This document shows positions 8,220 through 17,420 of a stretch of 64,000 nt of DNA, piece after piece. This DNA comes from Bacteroidota bacterium. GTDB lineage: Bacteria > Bacteroidota > Bacteroidia > Chitinophagales > Saprospiraceae. The translations under genes and the position numbers were made by a program. Positions within the stretch are counted from its first letter, which is position 1. Each line of letters opens with the position of its first letter. The notes under the pieces are model-generated. The model saw nothing but the letters and a program-made list of their open reading frames with translations, searched no databases and was not told the origin of the DNA. The DNA is taken from assembly GCA_024642705.1 (NCBI GenBank), contig JAHEAQ010000006.1, positions 51,168-115,167 on the forward strand, given 5' to 3'.

Positions 8220-9236
8220 TTATTTTGATTTCGCAGCAGGAATGATGTTATATTTTGTTTTAATTAAAGCTTCTATTTCATCTGAAAGTTCAGGATTGTC
8301 TTTCAAAAACTGTTTAGCACCTTCTCGTCCTTGCGCAATTTTTGTTCCATTGTAGCTATACCATGAACCTGATTTCTGTATTACTTCACATTCAACACCC
8401 AAATCAACCGTTTCACCTGTTCTGGAAACACCTTCACCAAACATGATATCAAAAGTTGCCACCTTAAATGGAGGTGCTAATTTATTCTTAACAACTTTTA
8501 CTTTCACTGGATTTCCAATGACATTTCCATCTTTATCTTTTATTGCAGATCCGGATCTTCTAATATCTAGTCTGACTGAGGCATAAAATTTTAGTGCATT
8601 TCCGCCTGTTGTTGTTTCAGGATTACCAAACATAACGCCAATTTTCTCTCTTAATTGGTTGATGAAAATGCAACAACATCCTGTTTTTCCAATTGTCCCT
8701 GTTAATTTTCGAAGGGCTTGAGACATCAATCGAGCTTGAAGACCCATTTTGGAGTCCCCCATTTCACCTTCAATCTCGCTTCGTGGAACCAAAGCAGCTA
8801 CCGAGTCAATTACTATGATATCAATTGCTCCAGATCTAATTAAGTTTTCAGTTATTTCTAATGCTTGTTCACCATTATCAGGTTGAGAAATCAATAAATT
8901 GTCTGTATCTACCCCTAAGGCTTCTGCATAAGTTCTATCAAAAGCATGTTCTGCATCAATAAATGCAGCAATTCCACCCTTTTTTTGACATTCAGCAATA
9001 GCATGAATTGCTAAAGTTGTTTTACCAGAGGATTCAGGTCCATATATTTCTATAACTCTACCTTTAGGCAAACCTCCCACACCTAAACAAATATCCAGTC
9101 CGAGCGATCCAGTGGATATCGTTTCTGATTCTACTACCTGTTTATCGCCTAATCTCATGATAGCTCCTTTACCATAACTTTTCTCCAAGCGATCAACTGC
9201 TAATTTTAGCGCCTTTAATTTTTCGTCTTTACTCAT
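8220..9236 (-). CDS. recA: Recombinase RecA
   Basis: ATP-dependent strand-exchange protein and SOS coprotease, 338 residues. Walker A GPESSGKT lies near residue 65, and the catalytic-Glu region, loops L1 and L2 ([22 protein letters not shown]) and the C-terminal domain are all present. The start is ATG 9234-9236 ([15 protein letters not shown]); the longer frame to 9272 would overlap the promoter. A -7 box TAAATTTG (minus, 9270-9277) lies 33 bases upstream, preceded by the dyad ACTTGACAAGT (9284-9294), a likely site of SOS or other control. Confidence 0.97.
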   Translation of the reverse strand: MSKDEKLKALKLAVDRLEKSYGKGAIMRLGDKQVVESETISTGSLGLDICLGVGGLPKGRVIEIYGPESSGKTTLAIHAIAECQKKGGIAAFIDAEHAFDRTYAEALGVDTDNLLISQPDNGEQALEITENLIRSGAIDIIVIDSVAALVPRSEIEGEMGDSKMGLQARLMSQALRKLTGTIGKTGCCCIFINQLREKIGVMFGNPETTTGGNALKFYASVRLDIRRSGSAIKDKDGNVIGNPVKVKVVKNKLAPPFKVATFDIMFGEGVSRTGETVDLGVECEVIQKSGSWYSYNGTKIAQGREGAKQFLKDNPELSDEIEALIKTKYNIIPAAKSK

Positions 9237-9269
9237 AATTTTAAATATTATAAAAAATAAATATACGTA

Positions 9270-9294
9270 CAAATTTAATATATACTTGACAAGT
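9270..9294 (-). promoter_or_regulatory. recA promoter -7 box with an adjacent dyad
   Basis: On the minus strand TAAATTTG (9270-9277) matches TAnnTTTG. Six bases upstream, at 9284-9294, is the 11-bp palindrome ACTTGNCAAGT, lying in the spacer where a repressor would block polymerase. No clear -33 TTTG is visible at the usual distance. The dyad is seen directly; its function as an operator is inferred from position. Confidence 0.55.
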
Positions 9295-9460
9295 CTATAG
9301 TATTAGTGTAAGAAACATTGATTTTGTTCCTTTTTTTTCGAACTATTTTTTAAATATTTAGCGGGGAATTTTAGAACACAAAAATAATAGAGCAAAGAAA
9401 TTTGCTTAAACTATTGTTATACAGTATTTTATACAATACCGCGAAAAGAAAATAAAAAAT

Positions 9461-9802
9461 TTAATTAAGATAATTGTCAGAAAATAAAACTCCTTTTCTA
9501 GCATCGTATTCTGCTTGAATCCCAGAATTCAATAAAGATCGCTTATAAGGAAATTTTCGAGTATCAATAATAAAGACTTTGCAAGCAATTGCTTTTTCTA
9601 GTTCCTTATGGGTACTTTTCCAACAATTACTTATTTCGTGAGCTGTCGCATTATGAGATTTTTTCCATTTGCGACCTATGACTACTTCTAAATGAATAAC
9701 CTCATTTCTATAGTCTAATAATTTTGAAGAAAGTCCATATCCTACTCTGTAAAACATGTCTGTTTCTAAAAAATGTTTTCTATTTAATTCTTCTATATTC
9801 AT
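9461..9802 (-). CDS. Small conserved-looking protein of unknown function
   Basis: 113 residues from ATG 9802 (MNIEELNRKHFLETDMF); a GTG six codons earlier is possible. I do not recognise the family. It is soluble, mixed alpha/beta in appearance, with no signal peptide or membrane segment. Charged and aromatic patterns such as IGRKWKKSHNATAHEISNCW and VFIIDTRKFPYKR give it the look of a real folded protein. It stands alone between recA and a decayed channel gene, and no partner is suggested by context. Codon use resembles its neighbours. Confidence 0.55.
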   Translation of the reverse strand: MNIEELNRKHFLETDMFYRVGYGLSSKLLDYRNEVIHLEVVIGRKWKKSHNATAHEISNCWKSTHKELEKAIACKVFIIDTRKFPYKRSLLNSGIQAEYDARKGVLFSDNYLN

Positions 9803-9939
9803 GCACCCAAATAAATGCACAAACTATGCCAAACATCAATTGATTATTTTTATTTCGGTGCTGTCTTTCTCAATTGTAAAGACCAATGGAATTCTACAGC
9901 TTTTATTCTTAAAGAAATAATAAATAGAATTGAAATGCA

Positions 9940-10445
9940 TTAGGAAAGAAATATGCTAATTACAAATTGAAGCTTTAGTGATAGCAATATTCCGCCTGCA
10001 AAAAATGGTGTGACATATATTTCTTTCCTGAAAATTAGTGGAATCTCTTTGGCTAAGGTGTCTCTTAATACTCCATCGAAAACAGCTGAAAGTCTACCCG
10101 TTATAATTCCAAAAAATAGGAGAAAAGTCCAGATTCAATCTTTTTTGAATCCCAGATGCAGTGAATAATCCAATGCTAACTGTATCAAAAAAAGTCTTTC
10201 TTAATTTTAATATTTGGGTTTTGAATAAGTATACTAGAGGAATAAAACAAAAAATAACAATTACATAATTCAAATTAGTAACCCATGAGACTGGCAAAGA
10301 TCCAGTCAATATATCCCTTAATCTATAGCTTTTGTAAAACCTAATACGGTAGCTCCAAAAATATCAAGCTTTTTATCAATACCACTTGAAACCCTACTAA
10401 TTGGAAAAATTAATGTTCCAAATAAATCTATAGAATTAAAATAAT
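9940..10445 (-). pseudogene. Decayed TRIC-type (UPF0126) cation channel gene
   Basis: Three reading frames on the minus strand carry consecutive pieces of one trimeric intracellular cation channel-like protein. They are GIDKKLDIFGATVLGF (about 10330-10390), then RDILTGSLPVSWVTN running to FDTVSIGLFTASGIQKRLN (10094-10320), then VFDGVLRDTLAKEIPLIFRK with EIYVTPFFAGG (9940-10093). The order matches the family's two-repeat fold. Frame changes occur near 10320 (the GGG-T-L before the first RD is lost) and near 10094, and no start codon is visible. Functional loss is therefore likely. It lies directly downstream of the DUF4920 gene on the same strand. Confidence 0.75.
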
Positions 10446-10449
10446 ATTA

Positions 10450-10947
10450 TTAATTAGATCCTCCCTCAACAAGTAATATTACACCATCAGCAATAAATTT
10501 AAGTTCGACTTTTGCTTGTGTAATAGCCGCTATTTCTTCCTTAGACTTGCCTGCATCTTCTGCATAATGTCTCAATTCATCCACTGCAGTTTCTTCTCGA
10601 AAAGCTTGGCCTTGCATGATTACTTTTTTGCCAGCGATATCTTTTGGCATAAAAAATCCATAATCTTTAAACTTCACCATCATTGGATCTTGATTGAAAT
10701 CTTTTTCTGATACAATATTCATCCAACATCCTTTAGCTTGGCATACAGCTTCAACTTTACCCTCTACTTTAACATCTAATGGCCCCTCATTACCTGCTAA
10801 TTGAACCAATAAATCATCGTAGCTAATTGCATCTGAACCATTAATCATTGCACCAAAATGAAGACCTTCATCTGTTTTAACAGTTTCAATTTTCTGCGAG
10901 CATGCAGTTCCGATAACTGCAAAACATAAAAATATAATGTATTTCAT
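10450..10947 (-). CDS. DUF4920 domain lipoprotein
   Basis: 165 residues. A short signal peptide (MKYIIFLCFAVIGTAC) ends in a lipobox with Cys16, so the protein is probably anchored facing the periplasm. The rest is a DUF4920 domain recognisable by G-A-x-I-N-G, VEGKVEAVCQAKGCWMNI and MVKFKDYGFFMPKDIAGK. The two cysteines of V-C-Q-A-K-G-C-W suggest metal or redox chemistry, though no function is established. A possible -7 box TATTTTTG lies on the minus strand at 10969-10976. The decayed channel gene follows it immediately. Confidence 0.85.
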   Translation of the reverse strand: MKYIIFLCFAVIGTACSQKIETVKTDEGLHFGAMINGSDAISYDDLLVQLAGNEGPLDVKVEGKVEAVCQAKGCWMNIVSEKDFNQDPMMVKFKDYGFFMPKDIAGKKVIMQGQAFREETAVDELRHYAEDAGKSKEEIAAITQAKVELKFIADGVILLVEGGSN

Positions 10948-11204
10948 TTTCTAATTTTTTATTTTTAACAAAAATAATTAAATAGCATTGAACAGCTTCT
11001 TTTTTTAGCTAAAAAGTATTTATAATAACAATGTTTAACATTTAAATTGCCTTTTATTAAACTTGAAATGAATCAATACATTCTTAATTCGATTTATTAA
11101 TTGAATAACATAATTGCACTTAGTTGAAAAAAAATATTAATTTTCCAATTAGAAATTCAATTCTTTGATTTTTCAATTATTAACAATCTAAAAATAATAG
11201 AACA

Positions 11205-12095
11205 GTGGTAAATCAATCGTCTCGAAGAAAAATATTGAAACAAATTGGATTAGGTTCCTTAATGATGGGAAGTTCAATGCCCGTTTTTTCAATGGAAAAT
11301 AAAAATTCTCAAATGGCCCCACTAAATGGAAATATTAATCATTCTGTTTGCCAATGGACTCAAAGTTTCCTCAGTATTGAAGAATTATGTATTACTGTAA
11401 AGGAATTAGGCTTTAATGCAATTGATTTAATAAATCCAAAAGACTGGCATATATTGAAAAAACATGGTGTTGAATGCAGTATGGTTAATGGAGCTGAAAT
11501 AAATTTAGTAGACGGATGGAATAATACAGATTTTCATGGGACTTTAATCGATAGCTATCACAAGCACATAGACTTGGCAGCCGAAGCAGGTTATAAGAAT
11601 ATAATATGCTTTAGTGGAAACAGGAGAGGAATGGACGATCAAGTGGGAATGGATAATTGTGCTAATGGATTGAAAAAAATAATGAGCCATGCTGAGGAAA
11701 AAGGCATAATAATACAAATGGAATTGCTTAATAGTAAAGTGAATCACAAAGATTATATGTGTGATAAATCGCCATGGGGTGTTGAGTTAGCTAAAAAAAT
11801 AGATTCGCCAAATTTTAAATTACTTTATGATATCTATCATATGCAAATTGATGAAGGTGATGTAATAAGAACAATTAGAGACAACCATCAATATTTTGGT
11901 CATTATCATACTGGGGGAGTTCCTGGAAGAAATGTCATTGATGAAACCCAAGAATTATATTATCCAGCAATAATGAAAGCAATACTTGAGACTGGTTTCC
12001 AAGGTTATGTAGCGCAAGAATTTATTTCTACACAAAAAGAAAATGCTGGTAAAATTGCTGAATTGAAAAAATCAGTTCTGATTTGCGATATTTAG
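11205..12095 (+). CDS. Tat-exported sugar isomerase/epimerase-like TIM barrel protein
   Basis: 296 residues, xylose isomerase-like TIM barrel related to hydroxypyruvate isomerases. GTG start at 11205 gives a twin-arginine signal (SSRRKILKQIGLGSLMMG), so export in folded form is expected. The barrel runs from about residue 45 to the end. Likely metal ligands are Glu in IQMELLNSKVNHK, Asp in LLYDIYHMQ, His in YFGHYHTGG and Glu in YVAQEF. The substrate cannot be read. The next gene starts about 100 bp later, leaving room only for a possible 31-codon ORF at 12099-12194. Confidence 0.85.
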   Translation: MVNQSSRRKILKQIGLGSLMMGSSMPVFSMENKNSQMAPLNGNINHSVCQWTQSFLSIEELCITVKELGFNAIDLINPKDWHILKKHGVECSMVNGAEINLVDGWNNTDFHGTLIDSYHKHIDLAAEAGYKNIICFSGNRRGMDDQVGMDNCANGLKKIMSHAEEKGIIIQMELLNSKVNHKDYMCDKSPWGVELAKKIDSPNFKLLYDIYHMQIDEGDVIRTIRDNHQYFGHYHTGGVPGRNVIDETQELYYPAIMKAILETGFQGYVAQEFISTQKENAGKIAELKKSVLICDI

Positions 12096-12200
12096 AAAAT
12101 GTACGCACAGTATTTAGCTTCGAATCTAATTAATTCTGAAAATGTTTCTTTGAACATTAAAGCCAATCAAAAGGTTAACCTTACGAAACAATAAGTAAAT

Positions 12201-12926
12201 ATGGCCTGGAAATGGTATGATAGTGAAGTAGTGAAAATTGAGGAAGTCAATTCTATACTCAAAAGATTTTATTTAGAAATAATTGATTTCGAAAATTTCG
12301 AATTTGAAGCTGGTCAATTTATTACCATAGATTTGCCAATATCCGAAAAAAGAATAAAAAGATGGCGCAGTTATTCTATTGCAAATGCTCCAGATGGTAC
12401 AAACCTAATTGAACTTTGCGTTGTCTTATTAGAAAAAGGGCTTGGGACCAATTATCTGTTCCATGATGTAGAAATAGGGACTAAGATTAAATTTAAAGGA
12501 CCCTCAGGAACATTCTATCTGCCAAAGGAAATCCAAACAGATATCGTAATGATTTGTACTGGAACTGGTGTCGCTCCTTTTCGAAGTATGATAAATGATT
12601 TATTAAAGAACAAAAAAACCAAACATAATATACATCTAATCTTCGGGGCACGTTATAAAGAAGACATCCTATATTATGAGGAATTTCAACAGTTGGAAAA
12701 AGTACACCAAAACTTTAAATATGATGTTTGTCTTTCCCGAGAAAACCATTGGAATGGGTACAAAGGATATGTGCATCAAGTGTATATGGATGATTATAAC
12801 GAAGGGGCGAAAAACATTAAATTTTATATTTGTGGTTGGTCACAAATGATTGATGAAGTTGTCGCCAATCTTTTATTGAAGAAAAAAATTGACAAAAACA
12901 ATATTATCTACGAGCTTTACGGTTAA
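12201..12926 (+). CDS. FAD/NAD(P)-binding ferredoxin reductase-like oxidoreductase
   Basis: 241 residues with the ferredoxin-NADP reductase fold. The FAD-binding barrel (about 1-105) carries the R-x-Y-S motif in RWRSYSIANAP. The NAD(P) domain (about 110-241) begins with MICTGTGVAPFRSMI and has the C-G-W-S-Q-M motif near the end. No 2Fe-2S domain is fused, so it must pass electrons between NAD(P)H and a separate partner or act as a flavin reductase. Gene context gives no partner. Confidence 0.85.
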   Translation: MAWKWYDSEVVKIEEVNSILKRFYLEIIDFENFEFEAGQFITIDLPISEKRIKRWRSYSIANAPDGTNLIELCVVLLEKGLGTNYLFHDVEIGTKIKFKGPSGTFYLPKEIQTDIVMICTGTGVAPFRSMINDLLKNKKTKHNIHLIFGARYKEDILYYEEFQQLEKVHQNFKYDVCLSRENHWNGYKGYVHQVYMDDYNEGAKNIKFYICGWSQMIDEVVANLLLKKKIDKNNIIYELYG

Positions 12927-13001
12927 TCACTATAAATTACATGATTTCAATTCAACAATTCGGCTAATTTATTGTTACTTTGTAATATAATTTAAAAAAA
13001 T

Positions 13002-13613
13002 ATGGAAACCACAGTTAAGAACCCAATCATGATATATACTGAGCAGACTCCTAATCCAGAGTCTCTTAAGTTTGTTACCAATAAAATGTTATTCAAAGGC
13101 ACAGCTGATTTTAGAGAAGAAACATTAGCTAAAGAATGGTCCCCAATTGCGGCCGTACTATTTGAAATGCCATTTGTTAAAGGAGTATACATTTGTAATA
13201 ATTTCATAACAATTACCAAAGAATTCAATTTTGCGTGGGAAGATATTATGTTGAAATTGAAAGAATTCATCAAAGAATATGTTTCTCAAGGCAGCGAAAT
13301 TATAAAAAATGGCTTTTCAGATGCCATGGATGAGTTAGAAAAAGAGCAAGGTGTAGCTTACCAATATTCAGGTGAAGAAGCTGAGTTAGTAATAAAAATA
13401 AAAGAACTAATCGATACTTATGTAAAACCAGCCGTTGAAATGGATGGTGGAAATATTGAATTCAAATCTTTTGACAAAGGAGTGGTAACTGTTGTTCTCC
13501 AAGGATCGTGCAGTGGCTGTCCATCATCTACTGTAACTTTAAAAGCAGGAATAGAAGGAATGTTAAAAAGAATGGTTCCAGAAGTAACAGAGGTGGTTTC
13601 AGAAATGGGATAA
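13002..13613 (+). CDS. NifU-like Fe-S scaffold or carrier protein (Nfu)
   Basis: 203 residues. An N-terminal Nfu_N domain (about 8-95, with IYTEQTPNPESLKFV) is followed by a C-terminal NifU domain (about 120-200) with the cluster ligands C-S-G-C in VLQGSCSGCPSSTVTLKAG. It assembles or delivers iron-sulfur clusters to client enzymes in the cytoplasm; MutY and the serine dehydratase of this window would be typical clients, though that is inference. A weak -7-like TTACTTTG precedes it. The IMPase-family gene follows after 22 bp, probably cotranscribed. Confidence 0.92.
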   Translation: METTVKNPIMIYTEQTPNPESLKFVTNKMLFKGTADFREETLAKEWSPIAAVLFEMPFVKGVYICNNFITITKEFNFAWEDIMLKLKEFIKEYVSQGSEIIKNGFSDAMDELEKEQGVAYQYSGEEAELVIKIKELIDTYVKPAVEMDGGNIEFKSFDKGVVTVVLQGSCSGCPSSTVTLKAGIEGMLKRMVPEVTEVVSEMG

Positions 13614-13635
13614 TGCCATCCTTTTATAATTGTTT

Positions 13636-14436
13636 ATGTCAAATGAATTTTCAGTACTTATATCAAATGTTTTTGATTTAGTCAGGAATACAGGTTTATT
13701 TATTAAATCTGAGCTTGGTCGGGTAAGTAATGCTCAAATTGAGACTAAAGCGCTAAATTCTTTGGTTTCTTATGTAGATAAAAAAGCAGAAGAAATCTTA
13801 GTTTCAGGATTATCAAGTTTGATTCCTGATTCTGGATTCGTAACCGAAGAAGATACTGTCGATGATTTAAGTAAGGACTATATTTGGATTATTGACCCAC
13901 TTGATGGAACGACAAATTTCTTACGACAAATTCCACATTTTAGTGTTAGCGTAGCACTCCAAATCAATGGAGAAATTATTCTCGGTTTTGTGTATAATAT
14001 TATGCTGGACGAAATGTTTTCAGCAGGTAAAGGGTTTGGAGCATTTATGAACAACCAACCAATAAATGTAAGTGAAACCAATAATTTTTCAGAAGCAATA
14101 ATAGCAACAGGCTTCCCATACGAAGTTCAAAATGAGCAATTCCTTGCAAAAGTAATTCAAAAAATAATGCTTGACGCCAGAGGTATAAGAAGATTTGGTT
14201 CTGCAGCATTGGATTTGGCGTATGTGGCCATTGGAAGGTTTGATGCTTATTATGAATGTTGCCTTAATCCATGGGATGTTGCTGCTGGAATTCTAATCGT
14301 TCAAGAAGCTGGAGGAATTGTAACTGACTATAGTGGAGATAACAATTATGAAAATGGCAAAGAGATTATAGCTTCAACTCCAAAAGTTCTTCCAAAATTG
14401 TTGAATATTATCCGAGAAAGTCGGGAAGAAAATTAA
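13636..14436 (+). CDS. Inositol monophosphatase family protein
   Basis: About 266 residues, Mg-dependent phosphatase of the IMPase/SuhB/CysQ group. Metal-binding motifs are all present: E-E-D at about residues 73-75, DPLDGTTNFLRQIPHFSVS (about 92-110) and NPWDVAAGILIVQEAGG (about 213-229). ATG 13636 is preferred to the in-frame TTG at 13630. The substrate (inositol phosphate, PAP or another phosphomonoester) cannot be decided by sequence alone. Confidence 0.9.
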   Translation: MSNEFSVLISNVFDLVRNTGLFIKSELGRVSNAQIETKALNSLVSYVDKKAEEILVSGLSSLIPDSGFVTEEDTVDDLSKDYIWIIDPLDGTTNFLRQIPHFSVSVALQINGEIILGFVYNIMLDEMFSAGKGFGAFMNNQPINVSETNNFSEAIIATGFPYEVQNEQFLAKVIQKIMLDARGIRRFGSAALDLAYVAIGRFDAYYECCLNPWDVAAGILIVQEAGGIVTDYSGDNNYENGKEIIASTPKVLPKLLNIIRESREEN

Positions 14437-14493
14437 ACCTTCGATTTTCTTGAATTACCCATCCTACTCCATCCAAGTTTTTAATTTTTAATG

Positions 14494-14880
14494 CTAGAGC
14501 TTGGAATCTATCGTTTCTAACGCTTTATTATCAAAAGTTCCAAACCATTTAGACAATTGTTCTTTAGAAGCCTCTCGAATGTCTTCGTTGATATAACATG
14601 CTATTGTAACCAACCCAAAACTTAGTACACCTAAATCATCTGTATATCCAATTACTGGTGTTAAATCCGGAATACTATCTATTGGAGAAATCAAATAACC
14701 CAAAGTACCTAATATTACGTTCTTAGCCCATGGTGGAGTCTCCTTTCGCCTGTAGGCATTGAAAAGCAAAAGAACAGAATAAACCGTTTTTAAACCTAAC
14801 AATTTAACATAGCTCGGAATTTTTTCCAAAAGCACATTACTGTTAAATGACTTGATATAACTTTTAATTTTCTTTAGCAT
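14494..14880 (-). CDS. YkvA family (DUF1232) small membrane protein
   Basis: 128 residues with the DUF1232 core NVILGTLGYLISPIDSIPDL followed by TPVIGYTDDLGVLSFG at about residues 53-90. The core is weakly hydrophobic and probably membrane-associated. The N-terminal 30 residues are basic. No function is established for the family. It is convergent with the IMPase-family gene and transcribed alone. Confidence 0.85.
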   Translation of the reverse strand: MLKKIKSYIKSFNSNVLLEKIPSYVKLLGLKTVYSVLLLFNAYRRKETPPWAKNVILGTLGYLISPIDSIPDLTPVIGYTDDLGVLSFGLVTIACYINEDIREASKEQLSKWFGTFDNKALETIDSKL

Positions 14881-15050
14881 ATTCCAAAACTAACATTTAA
14901 TTCGCTTCTAAAAGTTCAAAATAAAATAAATTTATCGATAGACAAACCAAAAACTACGTCAGAAAAAACCAAATTTCTCTTGTTTCTTTATTTAATCAAA
15001 TTAAAATGAAAACTGTATATTGTTCCATTAATAATGAATAGAAATTTCAT

Positions 15051-16430
15051 ATGGCTCCAATTTTTACAAATGATGCAATAGTTCTAGGAATACTTTTGGT
15101 TGTATTAGCTCTCATTTTTTATACTTCTGATCTTAGTTCCTGGAAGAAATTTTACACATTTGTTCCTACCTTGCTTTTGTGTTATTTTATTCCTGCATTA
15201 TTGAATTGGCCATTAGGACTAATTGCGCCAGATTGGTATAATATTGGAGTTCTTGAACTGGCTGCAAATTATAATCTAACCATTCCGAGCGGTTCTAGTT
15301 TTGATCAAATCACTAGTTTATTAAATGAAGCTGGAATACCAAAATCAGAGTTTAGCCAATATCAAGGTCATTCATCATTATACTTTGTTTCAAGTCGTTT
15401 TTTGTTGCCTGCTTGCTTGGTTCTATTATGTCTAGGAATTGATTTCAAGGCAATTATTGCTTTAGGTCCAAAAGCATTAATCATGTTTTTTGCAGCTACA
15501 ATCGGTATAATTATAGGAGGGCCGATTGCATTATTATTCGTTTCTTATATTGCTCCTGGTATTATTGAAGCATCGCCTGATGAAATATGGCGAGGATTAT
15601 CAACTGTAGCTGGAAGTTGGATTGGCGGTGGAGCTAATCAAACTGCTATGAAAGAAATTTTCAAAGTTTCAGACAATCTATTTGGAACTATGATTGTAGT
15701 AGATGTAGTAGTTGCAAATATTTGGATGGGATTTCTTCTATTTGGAGTGAATTTCAAAGATAAAATTGACAAATGGCTAAAAGCGGATAGTTCAGCAATT
15801 GAAGACTTACGAAAAAAAGTTTCAGACTATCGTTCAAGTATTGAAAAAGTCCCAACCTTAAATGACGTCTTTATTTTATTGGGAGCTGCTTTTGGTGCGG
15901 TGGCTATTTCTCATTGGGGGACAGATATCATCACCCCTTGGATGGAAAAATTTCAAGAAGTCCTTGAATCCCTTCGACTGAATTCGCTATTAAGTTCTTT
16001 TTTCTGGTTAATTGTTATTTCTACGACCATTGGAGTTATATTGTCATTTACTAGAGCTCGAAAATTGGAAGGTGTGGGAGCCAGCAGGTGGGGATCAATT
16101 TTCATTTACATTCTAGTGGCCACTATTGGAATGAAGATGAATGTTGGGGAAATCCTTGATAATTTAGGGTTATTCTTAATTGGAATCATCTGGATGTTGG
16201 TTCATGTTACAATATTATTTGTTGTTGCAAAAATAATTAAAGCTCCTTATTTTTTTGTTGCAGTTGGCAGTCAGGCAAATGTTGGGGGAGCTGCAAGTGC
16301 ACCAATTGTTGCCTCAGCTTTTGATCCCGCATTAGCTCCAGTTGGTGTTCTGATGGCGGTTTTGGGTTATGCTCTAGGGACTTATGGTGCAATAATTAGT
16401 GCTTTTTTAATGCAAGCAGTAAGCGGCTAA
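15051..16430 (+). CDS. DUF819 family integral membrane protein
   Basis: 459 residues with about 11 hydrophobic segments spread over the length. The fold resembles membrane transporters in which two halves repeat; GGPIALLFVSYIAPG, SWIGGGANQTAMKE and GSQANVGGAASAPIVASAF are the conserved glycine-rich stretches. It is a likely solute transporter with unknown substrate. It is monocistronic, and a hairpin lies just after the stop at 16437-16461. Confidence 0.85.
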   Translation: MAPIFTNDAIVLGILLVVLALIFYTSDLSSWKKFYTFVPTLLLCYFIPALLNWPLGLIAPDWYNIGVLELAANYNLTIPSGSSFDQITSLLNEAGIPKSEFSQYQGHSSLYFVSSRFLLPACLVLLCLGIDFKAIIALGPKALIMFFAATIGIIIGGPIALLFVSYIAPGIIEASPDEIWRGLSTVAGSWIGGGANQTAMKEIFKVSDNLFGTMIVVDVVVANIWMGFLLFGVNFKDKIDKWLKADSSAIEDLRKKVSDYRSSIEKVPTLNDVFILLGAAFGAVAISHWGTDIITPWMEKFQEVLESLRLNSLLSSFFWLIVISTTIGVILSFTRARKLEGVGASRWGSIFIYILVATIGMKMNVGEILDNLGLFLIGIIWMLVHVTILFVVAKIIKAPYFFVAVGSQANVGGAASAPIVASAFDPALAPVGVLMAVLGYALGTYGAIISAFLMQAVSG

Positions 16431-16436
16431 AATCAC

Positions 16437-16461
16437 ATTTAGCTTACAAAAGCTAAATTTT
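16437..16461 (+). terminator. Hairpin terminator after the DUF819 gene
   Basis: A perfect 9-bp stem ATTTAGCTT/AAGCTAAAT (16437-16445 and 16450-16458) with loop ACAA, followed by a short T run. The T run is only four or five bases, so termination may be partial. Confidence 0.55.
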
Positions 16462-16527
16462 CATCTACAAAAGAAAGATGCTCAATGTATTATATTGATC
16501 TTAATACGTATTGTTGATTAATTTTCT

Positions 16528-16535
16528 TATCTTTG
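16528..16535 (+). promoter_or_regulatory. -7 box upstream of the glycogen synthase-like operon
   Basis: TATCTTTG matches TAnnTTTG and lies 38 bases before the start codon at 16574. No clear -33 TTTG is visible at 19-21 bases. It probably drives the cluster 16574-21349. Confidence 0.55.
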
Positions 16536-16573
16536 CACGCTATTTTTAATCTCTTGTAAAAAGTAAGTTAGGT

Positions 16574-17383
16574 ATGAGTAAAAAGAGAATTCTTTTTGTA
16601 ACTCAGGAGATGGAACCTTATACGGTTGCCGACGAAATTTCAAAACTAATAAGAAAACTTCCTCAGTATACTCAGGAAAAAGGATTTGAAATTAGGGTAT
16701 TGATGCCCAAATTTGGTACGATTAATGAGCGTAGACATCGATTGCATGAAGTAGTTAGATTATCTGGAATGAATATCATAGTAGACGATGACGATTTTCC
16801 TTTAATAATAAAAGTAGCTTCTTTGCCAGGTGCAAGAATGCAAGTTTACTTTTTAGATAATGAAGAGTTTTTCAAAAGGAAATTTATTTTCAAGGATGAT
16901 AAAGGAGTTCCCTTTGATGACAATTCGGATAGAATGGTATTTTTCTGCAAAGGTGTTATGGAAACTGTTAAGAAATTCGGTTGGGCACCAGACATTATCC
17001 ACTGTCACGGTTGGATGACAGGATTGGTTCCGCTATACTTCAAAACAGTATATAAGGATGAACCTATTTTCCAAAATGCAAAAATCATTACTTCCATTTA
17101 TAATAAGGTTCCAGGAAATTCGTTCACTGAACAGTTCCTTGAGAAAGCCATGATCAATAATTTAGAAGAAGAAGATCTTTTATCTTATAAAGATGAGCAT
17201 GGAATAAATGTCTTTAAAGGAGCCATTCGAAATTCAGATATAATATTCCAAGGGAGCGAAATCCTGGATGATTCCGTTACAGAGATGATAAAAAAATCTG
17301 GTAAGCCTACGCTTGATTTTGTTCCATATGATTTGGCATTAGAAGCTTACTTAGAATATTATAAAGGCTTATTAGAAGAATAA
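16574..17383 (+). CDS. Glycogen/starch synthase N-terminal domain protein
   Basis: 269 residues corresponding only to the GT5 N-terminal half: KRILFVTQEMEPYTVADEIS at residues 4-23, then R-V-L-M-P-K-F-G-T-I-N-E-R-R and APDIIHCHGWMTGLVPLYFK. The C-terminal nucleotide-sugar half is missing and no second ORF supplies it. Such short forms are usual in Bacteroidota in front of DUF4270 and glmS. The usual K-x-G-G-L near the N-terminus is replaced by Y-T-V-A-D, so true glycogen synthase activity is doubtful. A role tied to envelope precursor supply is inferred from the neighbours. Confidence 0.8.
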   Translation: MSKKRILFVTQEMEPYTVADEISKLIRKLPQYTQEKGFEIRVLMPKFGTINERRHRLHEVVRLSGMNIIVDDDDFPLIIKVASLPGARMQVYFLDNEEFFKRKFIFKDDKGVPFDDNSDRMVFFCKGVMETVKKFGWAPDIIHCHGWMTGLVPLYFKTVYKDEPIFQNAKIITSIYNKVPGNSFTEQFLEKAMINNLEEEDLLSYKDEHGINVFKGAIRNSDIIFQGSEILDDSVTEMIKKSGKPTLDFVPYDLALEAYLEYYKGLLEE

Positions 17384-17420
17384 TTAATTCTTGAACAATT
17401 ATAATTAGTTAGAAATAAGT

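Noticed and set aside
9237..9272. Longer N-terminus for RecA (MYVYLFF...)
   Set aside because: Hydrophobic extension foreign to RecA, and it runs into the -7 box at 9270-9277.
12099..12194. 31-codon ORF between the isomerase-like and reductase genes
   Set aside because: It is open and ends six bases before the next start, but it has no recognisable motif or composition bias; not enough to call a gene.
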